Assembly (NCBI GenBank): GCA_040755715.1
Contig: JBFLXN010000044.1
Coordinates: forward strand, 1-18,176
Reading direction: 5' to 3'
Origin: JBFLXN01 sp040755715 [NCBI: Candidatus Edwardsbacteria bacterium]
Lineage (GTDB): Bacteria > Edwardsbacteria > AC1 > JBFLXN01
DNA: 18,176 bases
Positions within the stretch are counted from its first letter, which is position 1. Every line of letters begins with the position of its first letter. Both the position numbers and the translations under genes were made by a program. Below the pieces are notes generated by a model. It made no database searches, had not been told where the DNA came from, and worked only from the letters and a program-made list of their open reading frames with translations. Of the stretch, positions 1-5,446 are shown piece after piece.

Positions 1-2
1 GC

Positions 3-95
3 ATAGCTGAGGTCAGATTCTGGTGTAATAACAAACTTATCGATGTTCAAAGAGTAAAAATCAGTGATCTACAGCAGTTCACTTTTGAAGTTTAA
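3..95 (+). CDS. 3' end of an insertion-sequence transposase (partial)
   Basis: An open frame enters from the left edge and ends at the TAA at 93-95, giving 30 residues that begin IAEVRFWCNNKLIDVQ. The pattern (basic-V-R-F-W/Y, a turn, K-L-I, then V-x-I-x-D-L) resembles the C-terminal beta-barrel tail of DDE transposases of the IS481/IS21 type. That resemblance is from memory and cannot be tested on 30 residues. The catalytic domain lies outside the window. Directly after the stop is a repeated TTCACTTTTGAA sequence that could be the insertion-sequence end. An alternative is an unrelated conserved tail, so the family call is tentative while the open frame itself is clear. Confidence 0.5.
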   Translation: MAEVRFWCNNKLIDVQRVKISDLQQFTFEV

Positions 96-115
96 ATGGT
101 TCACTTTTGAAATTT
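78..115 (+). repeat. Tandem TTCACTTTTGAA repeat at the likely right end of the insertion sequence
   Basis: TTCACTTTTGAAGTTT at 78-93 recurs as TTCACTTTTGAAATTT at 100-115, one mismatch in 16 with a 22-base period. The first copy encodes the last residues (FTFE) of the transposase tail and the second lies just outside. This suits an insertion-sequence terminus with a subterminal transposase-binding repeat. The matching left end is outside the window, so the terminal inverted repeat is not proven. Confidence 0.45.
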
Positions 116-136
116 AGCTAACAGAATAATGTGAAA

Positions 137-250
137 CTCCAAATAAACACAGATGAACACAGGAAAAATAGAAATTCATAGAAATTTCTGGAAACTTATA
201 GAAATTTATTGTTCTTTGCTACAAGTTTCTATTAGTTTCTATATTTCTGT
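137..250. repeat. Inverted array of TAGAAA words upstream of the DUF4097 gene
   Basis: AAACACAGATGAACACAGG (141-160 region) is followed by repeated words ATAGAAATTC, ATAGAAATTT and ATAGAAATTT up to about 208. The opposite-strand version (AAGTTTCT, ATTAGTTTCT, ATATTTCTGT) follows at 222-250. Read as complement, the right arm is ATAGAAACTAATAGAAACTT, matching the left arm at about 16 of 20 positions. The whole could fold into a long imperfect hairpin. It ends just before the AAAGGAGG ribosome binding site of the next gene. I see no convincing promoter here. Confidence 0.55.
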
Positions 251-270
251 CATCAAAGGAGGTTTTCCCC

Positions 271-1590
271 ATGCAAGAAGAAACGCTCCGCATCCTCAAG
301 ATGCTTGAGGAAGGAAAAATCACCGCTTCAGAAGCCGAAAGACTTCTCCAGGCCTTAACAGGAAAGACTTCTAAACAATTACTTACCCCTGAAAAACCCT
401 TCAGACCCAAAGATTTTCACCATTGGCCTTGGAAATACGGAACTCACCCCGGAAGAGTTGTCGCAGAGGTGATGAAGAGTGTCAATCCGGGAAAAATCGT
501 CGCTGAAGTAATGGAAGGAATAAGAGAAAGCGGACTAACTTCTGATTTCCGATGGAATAAATGTAGCCATCAGGAAGAGGAAAAAATTACCATTCCCAGA
601 GAAGAAATTAAAGAAATTACACTCAATAATCTCCGAGGGGACATTGAAATTAGAGGAACAGAGGGGGAAGAAATTGTCATTGTAGCAGAAAAAACCGCTT
701 GGGGAGAAGATGAAGAAGAAGCTACATCTCGGACAAAAGGAATTAGCATTGAAACGGAAAAGGAAGGAGAAAACCTAAGAATCAAAGTAGAGGCGGGACC
801 CTGGATAAAAAAGAGACATGCAGAGATTGATTTCCAGTTGAGCATCCCTCGTGATTTGAACTTGATTATCAGTGCAACTAACGGCGACATTAAAGCGTAT
901 AATCTTTGTAACAAGTCAAATTTGAGTGCGGTCTCTGGCGACATTCTCCTGGAGAACTCCTCAGGTGACTTTGAACTCTCGTCCGTCAACGGTGAGATAG
1001 AAGTGCAAAATGTCTCCGGCCAAGAACTCAAAGCCAGCACTGTGAACGGAGACTTGGAGATAAAAGATACCAAATCCAAAATACTTTTGAAGACGATGAG
1101 TGGGAATGCCGAGATAAAACAGACTGAAGGAAGAATAGAGATTAATTCAATGAGTGGAGACATTGAAATCAGAGATTCTCAAGGAGACCTTTCTCTGATT
1201 ACCCAGAGTGGTGATATTACCTTAGAAGACATTGACGGAGCTCTCCAAGTTGATTCCGTTAGTGGAGATTTGGAAATGAAGAATCTCCAGACCGGACTCT
1301 TGAAGGCTTCCACAACCAGTGGAGATATTTCCGCATCTCTCACTTTAAAAGAAAAGGGTGAATGTCAAATTCGGACGACCAGCGGCGATATTGAGCTGGA
1401 AATTCCTGAAGAAACTAAGGCAACCATAGAGGCCAAGACGCAAAGTGGTACTCTTGACCTGGCTGAATTAGAAAATCTTCAGAAACAAACAGAATTAGGA
1501 AAAACAAGAATTTCAGGCATCATCAACGCTCCTGAAGGAAAAATTCTCTTAGCCTCAATCAGTGGAGATATTTCAGTAGAAACATTATAA
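271..1590 (+). CDS. DUF4097-family beta-repeat protein with N-terminal SHOCT-like helix pair
   Basis: A 439-residue protein. Residues 1-31 (LRILKMLEEGKITASEAERL core) match the short SHOCT-like helical domain found at the N-terminus of YvlB/LiaX-type proteins. Residues about 203-439 hold about a dozen degenerate repeats built on (V/T/M/Q)-S-G-D-I/L or N-G-D-I, spaced 16-20 residues apart, the signature of the DUF4097 right-handed beta-helix. No signal peptide is visible. In Firmicutes, proteins of this kind (LiaX, YvlB) belong to cell-envelope stress responses; a similar role here is inferred from family and context only. The start is fixed by AAAGGAGG 8 bases upstream of the ATG. The ABC ATPase gene follows after 20 bases. 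No regulator is visible in the window. Confidence 0.85.
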   Translation: MQEETLRILKMLEEGKITASEAERLLQALTGKTSKQLLTPEKPFRPKDFHHWPWKYGTHPGRVVAEVMKSVNPGKIVAEVMEGIRESGLTSDFRWNKCSHQEEEKITIPREEIKEITLNNLRGDIEIRGTEGEEIVIVAEKTAWGEDEEEATSRTKGISIETEKEGENLRIKVEAGPWIKKRHAEIDFQLSIPRDLNLIISATNGDIKAYNLCNKSNLSAVSGDILLENSSGDFELSSVNGEIEVQNVSGQELKASTVNGDLEIKDTKSKILLKTMSGNAEIKQTEGRIEINSMSGDIEIRDSQGDLSLITQSGDITLEDIDGALQVDSVSGDLEMKNLQTGLLKASTTSGDISASLTLKEKGECQIRTTSGDIELEIPEETKATIEAKTQSGTLDLAELENLQKQTELGKTRISGIINAPEGKILLASISGDISVETL

Positions 1591-1610
1591 GACACAGATT
1601 CATATTCCAA

Positions 1611-2561
1611 ATGATTGCCATTCAGACAAGAAACTTACGAAAACAATACAGCAATCTCCTTGGTCAGAAGAAGACCTTAGCGGTAAATGGAATTGACCTT
1701 GAAATAGGAAAGGGAGAAATCTTTGGGCTTTTGGGCCCCAATGGTGCCGGCAAGACTACCACGGTAAAAATGATTGCCGGACTTGTCCGCCCAACTGCAG
1801 GAGATATTTATGTCAATGGTTTCCATCTGAAAGACAAGCGCCGCAAGGCGCTCGCTTCAATCGGTGCGGTCCTGGAAGGCACACGCAATGTCTACTGGCG
1901 CCTCACCCCTCAAGAGAATCTTATCTATTTTGCCAACTTAAAAGGCAAAAGAACCAAGGAAGTAAAAAACCGCATTGATGAACTTCTTAGACTATTTGAC
2001 CTAAGGGAAAAAACGAAAGAAGTGGTTCAGAAACTTTCAAGAGGGATGCAACAGAAAGTAGCAATTGCTGTAGCTCTGGTAGCTAACCCAGAAATCCTCC
2101 TTTTAGACGAACCAACACTCGGATTGGATGTAGAGTCGGCTCAAATTGTCAAAGAACGCCTCAAAGAAATCGTATCTCATGATGGAAAGACGATTCTACT
2201 TACCACTCATCAGATGGAAGTAGCTGAGGAACTATGTGATAGAGTGGCTATTATCAACAAAGGTAAGATCGTTGCTTGCGACTCGGTAAGAAATCTAATC
2301 AGACTCTTCAGTGTAGAAGAATACCGTTTCATTATTAGTGGAAAATTGACGCCAGAACAGAAGGAAAAATTCTCTCACTTCACACTCACACAGATAGAGG
2401 AAGACAGCTATACTACTGTTGATGTCACCTTACGTCAGCCGAGCGAAATCTATGAAATTATGGACATCTTCCGTCAAGCCAATTCCAAAATCATTTCCCT
2501 TGATAAATTGGAACCAGATTTAGAAAAGGTATTCCTAGAAATAGTCAGGGGTGGTAAATGA
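1611..2561 (+). CDS. ABC transporter ATP-binding protein (ABC-2 export type)
   Basis: A 316-residue nucleotide-binding subunit that would power the membrane protein encoded next to it. Walker A is GPNGAGKT at residues 42-49, the Q-loop is near Q101 (TPQENL), the signature is LSRGMQQK at 142-149, Walker B is ILLLDE at 162-167 followed by the D-loop, and the switch His is H200 in TTHQ. The roughly 100-residue tail after the core is typical of CcmA/DrrA-like exporters. The start has no clear Shine-Dalgarno and lies 20 bases after the previous stop, so it may depend on readthrough translation. Its stop overlaps the permease start (ATGA, 4 bases), which indicates coupled synthesis. The substrate is unknown; drug, lipid and peptide export are all possible. 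Confidence 0.93.
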   Translation: MIAIQTRNLRKQYSNLLGQKKTLAVNGIDLEIGKGEIFGLLGPNGAGKTTTVKMIAGLVRPTAGDIYVNGFHLKDKRRKALASIGAVLEGTRNVYWRLTPQENLIYFANLKGKRTKEVKNRIDELLRLFDLREKTKEVVQKLSRGMQQKVAIAVALVANPEILLLDEPTLGLDVESAQIVKERLKEIVSHDGKTILLTTHQMEVAEELCDRVAIINKGKIVACDSVRNLIRLFSVEEYRFIISGKLTPEQKEKFSHFTLTQIEEDSYTTVDVTLRQPSEIYEIMDIFRQANSKIISLDKLEPDLEKVFLEIVRGGK

Positions 2562-3364
2562 ACTTCTTATTACTCTTTAAGGCAGAACTCAAGCGCTCTC
2601 TTTTGATGATGAAGCGCTATCCTATTGAAACAGTCACTAGCGTAGTTGTCCTCTATATGTTTTTTATGATTTTCTTTCTTGCCGGGAAAATGGTTGGTGG
2701 AACTTCTCCTTCCAGCCCGATTGTCCTGGGTAAGACGATGGGTGGACTAATCCTGGGCTATGTGATGTGGTTTTTTGCCATCATAGCTATCACTGAGATG
2801 AGTTGGGGAATTTCTCAAGAGGCGCAAGCAGGCACTCTGGAACAGGTTTATATGACATCATTTGGTCCGGTCGCCGTCTTTCTTGCCCGATTCCTCGCAG
2901 ACCTTCTGCCCAATCTCATAATTATCACAATTCTCCTATTCTTGCTAATGGTTTCAACAGGAATCTATCTGAGTTTTCCCCTCTTCTCTACTCTCCTGGT
3001 TGTGGGACTCACTATTCTCGGACTGTACGGATTTGGTTTCATCTTAGGAGGAATGGCGCTCATCTTCAAGCGAATCGGCCAGGTAGCTCAAGTATTACAG
3101 TTTGTTTTTTTATTCCTAGCAATGACCCCGGTAGAAAAGTTACCCTCTTCTATTCAGATTTTTGCTCAAACACTTCCGCTGACACAGGGAGTGAAAGTGA
3201 TGCGTCTTGTTATCCTGGAGCACAGAGCACTTTCACAACTACAGATGTTAAAAGAAATAGCTATACTCATCATCAATAGTTTTGGCTATCTTGTTTTAGG
3301 TATTCTGGTTTATCTCTGGATGGATAGAATCGCGCGGAATAAAGGACTTTTAAGTCACTATTAG
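2558..3364 (+). CDS. ABC-2 type transporter permease
   Basis: A 268-residue integral membrane protein with about six predicted membrane helices (roughly residues 24-42, 62-84, 110-135, 140-166, 175-193 and 233-255) after a basic cytoplasmic N-terminus. The charged, amphipathic stretch around residues 85-108 (SWGISQEAQAGTLEQVYMTS) is the characteristic ABC-2 segment in which a retained EQ/TLE-type motif precedes helix 3. It overlaps the ATPase gene by 4 bases, so the two form one exporter, presumably as a homodimer of each half. Nothing in the sequence names the substrate. Beside a DUF4097 protein and a LiaF-like protein, an envelope-protective exporter is a reasonable guess. Confidence 0.88.
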   Translation: MNFLLLFKAELKRSLLMMKRYPIETVTSVVVLYMFFMIFFLAGKMVGGTSPSSPIVLGKTMGGLILGYVMWFFAIIAITEMSWGISQEAQAGTLEQVYMTSFGPVAVFLARFLADLLPNLIIITILLFLLMVSTGIYLSFPLFSTLLVVGLTILGLYGFGFILGGMALIFKRIGQVAQVLQFVFLFLAMTPVEKLPSSIQIFAQTLPLTQGVKVMRLVILEHRALSQLQMLKEIAILIINSFGYLVLGILVYLWMDRIARNKGLLSHY

Positions 3365-3374
3365 GAGACCGCTG

Positions 3375-3432
3375 GGCGCTAAACGCTAAAAGACCAAAGG
3401 CGTGAAGCGTAAAGCGTCTAGCGTGAGGCGTA
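3375..3432. repeat. GCGT-word inverted array in the operon, first copy
   Basis: GGCGCTAAACGCT at 3375-3387 faces a run of AAGCGT, AAAGCGT, TAGCGT and GAGGCGT words at 3399-3432. The arms can pair imperfectly (about 10 of 13 for the best register). The element fills almost the entire gap between the permease stop and the AGGAGGTG ribosome binding site of the next gene. It uses the same words as the element at 3756-3798. Confidence 0.6.
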
Positions 3433-3450
3433 AAACAAGGAGGTGAAAAA

Positions 3451-3756
3451 ATGTTCTATTATCACGAACGCAAAAGAGCCAGAGGAATCCTTTGGGCTAT
3501 CTTCTGGATTTTTTTAGGTGCCTTCCTGCTTCTCTCAAATTATGGATTAGTAGGGTACAAATTCAGTTTTTCTCGAGATTGGCCCATCCTTCTGGTAGCT
3601 TTAGGTATCGTGATGCTGATTGACCGTTTGACCATCCCAACCTATCACTGGCCCAAAGAAAATAAAGAAAAAAAAGACCGTAAAGAAATCCTTCTGGCGG
3701 TAGAAAGAGGCGAAATGTCTGCCGAAGAAGCCGCAAAGAAGCTGAGAGAAGACTAG
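3451..3756 (+). CDS. Small LiaF-like membrane protein with C-terminal SHOCT-like motif
   Basis: A 101-residue protein. Residues about 10-30 and 43-59 are two hydrophobic helices separated by a short turn (SNYGLVGYKFSFSRDWPILL). This is the arrangement of the LiaI/LiaF transmembrane module (DUF5668-type), which includes the usual W-P-I-L-L at the start of the second helix. A charged linker follows, and residues about 77-101 (EILLAVERGEMSAEEAAKKL) repeat the SHOCT-like motif found in the first and last genes of this operon. The start is set by AGGAGGTG 6-7 bases upstream. It is probably a membrane anchor or sensor partner for the SHOCT-bearing neighbours; that role is inferred from shared motifs, not known. 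Confidence 0.75.
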   Translation: MFYYHERKRARGILWAIFWIFLGAFLLLSNYGLVGYKFSFSRDWPILLVALGIVMLIDRLTIPTYHWPKENKEKKDRKEILLAVERGEMSAEEAAKKLRED

Positions 3757-3798
3757 ACGCTAAACGCCAAAAGTGTAAGGCGTTAAGCGTCAAGCGTA
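3756..3798. repeat. GCGT-word inverted repeat in the operon, second copy
   Basis: GACGCTAAACGCC at 3756-3768 and GGCGTTAAGCGTC at 3779-3791 are complementary at 12 of 13 positions around a 10-base loop, followed by another AAGCGT word. The left arm begins on the last base of the preceding stop codon, and the right arm ends a few bases before the GGGAGG ribosome binding site of the next gene. It is built from the same words as the element at 3375-3432. Confidence 0.7.
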
Positions 3799-3812
3799 AA
3801 AGGGAGGAAATT

Positions 3813-4217
3813 ATGCAAGACGAACGACTAAAAATTCTCAAAATGATTGAAGAGAAAAAGATTACTGCTGAGGAGGGAGCAAAACTCTTAGAGGCTTTAG
3901 AAGCCGGAGAACGACAAAAGGGTGAACATAGGCCAAAATGGTTCAGAGTGCGAGTTTATAAAGAGGAAAGAGAAAGACCGACAGTAAATGTAAATATCCC
4001 TTTTAGTTTCCTAAAGGCAGCTATTCGCCTGGGTGGTAAAGTTCAGATGATAATTCCGGAATCAGCAAAGGAAAAAATGGAAGAAAAAGGAATCCGTCTG
4101 GATGATCTTACCGAAATAGAAAAATTCTTTGATGAACTTGCTCCCGAAGGCCAATATAAATTAGTGGATGTAGTAGATGAAGAAGAAGGTGAAAAGGTAG
4201 AGGTATTCATTGAATAA
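3813..4217 (+). CDS. Small SHOCT-like domain protein
   Basis: A 134-residue soluble protein. Residues 1-33 (LKILKMIEEKKITAEEGAKL core) are a close paralogue of the N-terminus of the first protein of the operon. The rest contains a short beta-rich stretch (WFRVRVYKEERERPTVNVNI, residues about 43-62), an amphipathic helix with LGGKVQMIIP, and an acidic C-terminal half that ends in EEEGEKVEVFIE. The layout matches a widespread group of small uncharacterised proteins encoded next to DUF4097 and LiaF-like genes. GGGAGG precedes the ATG by about 7 bases. It is the last gene of the operon and converges on the oxidoreductase gene on the other strand. The function is unknown; a role as a soluble partner of the DUF4097 or LiaF-like protein is inferred. 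Confidence 0.75.
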   Translation: MQDERLKILKMIEEKKITAEEGAKLLEALEAGERQKGEHRPKWFRVRVYKEERERPTVNVNIPFSFLKAAIRLGGKVQMIIPESAKEKMEEKGIRLDDLTEIEKFFDELAPEGQYKLVDVVDEEEGEKVEVFIE

Positions 4218-4241
4218 TTTTGGCTCATCACAAATCGTAGT

Positions 4242-4331
4242 GAACAAACAATTATTCATTGCAAAATTAGCAATTAGCATTTTAAAATGGTAATTTAAAA
4301 TTGATGATTGCTAATTGATAATTGTTAATTG
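4242..4331. repeat. AATTAGC-word inverted array between converging genes
   Basis: The gap between the SHOCT gene and the converging oxidoreductase gene is filled by AATTAGCAATTAGCATTTTA on the left, and on the right by the complementary words GATTGCTAATTG, ATAATTG and TTAATTG. The arms can fold into a long AT-rich imperfect hairpin. Its position suits a two-way transcription end, but there is no GC-rich stem with a T-tract, so I do not call an intrinsic terminator. Confidence 0.55.
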
Positions 4332-5389
4332 TGCTTTATTATCTCTTTGATTACTTTGAGAATTTCTTCTCCGGTGGGGATACCCCCCCCGGGACGACCG
4401 TGTAGATGCACCACTGACCTTCCTTCAACTGCTAATTTGACATCCTCAACTAACTGTCCGAAACTCATTTCTACCACTAAAATATTTTTTACTTTTGAGG
4501 CAATCTCTGTTAGGCGTTTCATCGGAAATGGCCATAAAGTAATCGGACGAAATAATCCTATTCTTATTCCTTCAGAGCGTCCTAAGTTCAAAGCCGCTTT
4601 TGATACACGAGACGAAGTGCCGTAAGCGACAATCAGTATTTCTGCATCACCAGTCTCGGTCTCTTCATAGAGCACTTCGTTTTGTTCCATCTTCTTATAT
4701 TTTTCCTGCAAACACCAGTTATGCTCCTCAAGTTTCCCGGGTCTCAGGTCATAAGACCTAATAATGCGTCTTTCTCTTCCTTCAGCTATACCTAAGGTCC
4801 AGTCCTTTGGCAAAAAGTTTGCCGGTTCAACTGGTTCAAATTTAAACTCCATTGGTTCCATCATCTGACCGAGTAGTCCATCAGCTAAAATCATTGATGG
4901 CACCCGGTATCTTTCTGCCACTTCATAACATCTCAAAGGGAAATTTGCCATTTCTTCTACAGAGTTAGGCGCCATTACAAATACCCGATAGTCTCCGTGT
5001 CCTCCTCCACGAGTAGCCTGGAAATAGTCACTCTGAGCCGGAGCAATATTCCCCAATCCAGGTCCTCCTCTAACCACATTGGCATAGAAAATAGGTACTT
5101 CAGCACCAGCGATATAAGAAATACCTTCCTGCATTAAACTAATACCCGGGCCTGAAGAGGAAGTCATCACCCGCACCCCACAGGCGGCAGCACCAAAGAG
5201 CATATTGATAGCTGCTAATTCGCTTTCAGATTGAATGAACACACCACCTACTTCGGGCAATCGCCAAGACATATATTCTGGCACTTCATTTTGTGGAGTA
5301 ATCGGATACCCAGCAAAAAAACGGCAACCTGCTCTAACCGTTCCCTCAGCCAGAGCTTCGTTCCCTTTCATCAATATTTTTTCAGCCAT
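4325..5389 (-). CDS. vorB: 2-oxoacid:ferredoxin oxidoreductase alpha subunit, VorB-like
   Basis: A 354-residue, full-length alpha subunit. This enzyme class oxidatively decarboxylates 2-oxoacids (2-oxoisovalerate for Vor) to acyl-CoA with ferredoxin as electron acceptor. GYPITPQNEV (27-36), QSESELAAINM (53-63), TSSSGPG (76-82) and RGGPGLGNIAPAQSDY (107-122) followed by GGGHGDYR are hallmark alpha-subunit motifs. The C-terminal domain (about 240-340) ends in HGRPGGGIPTGEEIL. Thiamine diphosphate is bound mainly by the beta subunit, which is absent from this window along with the gamma and ferredoxin-like subunits; normally they adjoin. The start is supported by GGAGG about 7 bases upstream. 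It lies 57 bases behind the cyclase gene and may share its transcript. The substrate could also be 2-oxoglutarate (Kor). Confidence 0.85.
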   Translation of the reverse strand: MAEKILMKGNEALAEGTVRAGCRFFAGYPITPQNEVPEYMSWRLPEVGGVFIQSESELAAINMLFGAAACGVRVMTSSSGPGISLMQEGISYIAGAEVPIFYANVVRGGPGLGNIAPAQSDYFQATRGGGHGDYRVFVMAPNSVEEMANFPLRCYEVAERYRVPSMILADGLLGQMMEPMEFKFEPVEPANFLPKDWTLGIAEGRERRIIRSYDLRPGKLEEHNWCLQEKYKKMEQNEVLYEETETGDAEILIVAYGTSSRVSKAALNLGRSEGIRIGLFRPITLWPFPMKRLTEIASKVKNILVVEMSFGQLVEDVKLAVEGRSVVHLHGRPGGGIPTGEEILKVIKEIIKHN

Positions 5390-5446
5390 TTCCTAACCTC
5401 CTATTGATAGCAAGTAGTTTAGCTGATTAGAAGTTTAGCGAATTAG

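Noticed and set aside
570-1163. 197-codon open frame opposite the DUF4097 gene
   Set aside because: It is a Ser-rich antisense shadow of the SGD repeats, with no ribosome binding site and no domain.
2803-3279. 158-codon open frame within the permease gene
   Set aside because: It is an overlapping frame with low-complexity translation; the permease frame has clear membrane helices and ATGA coupling.
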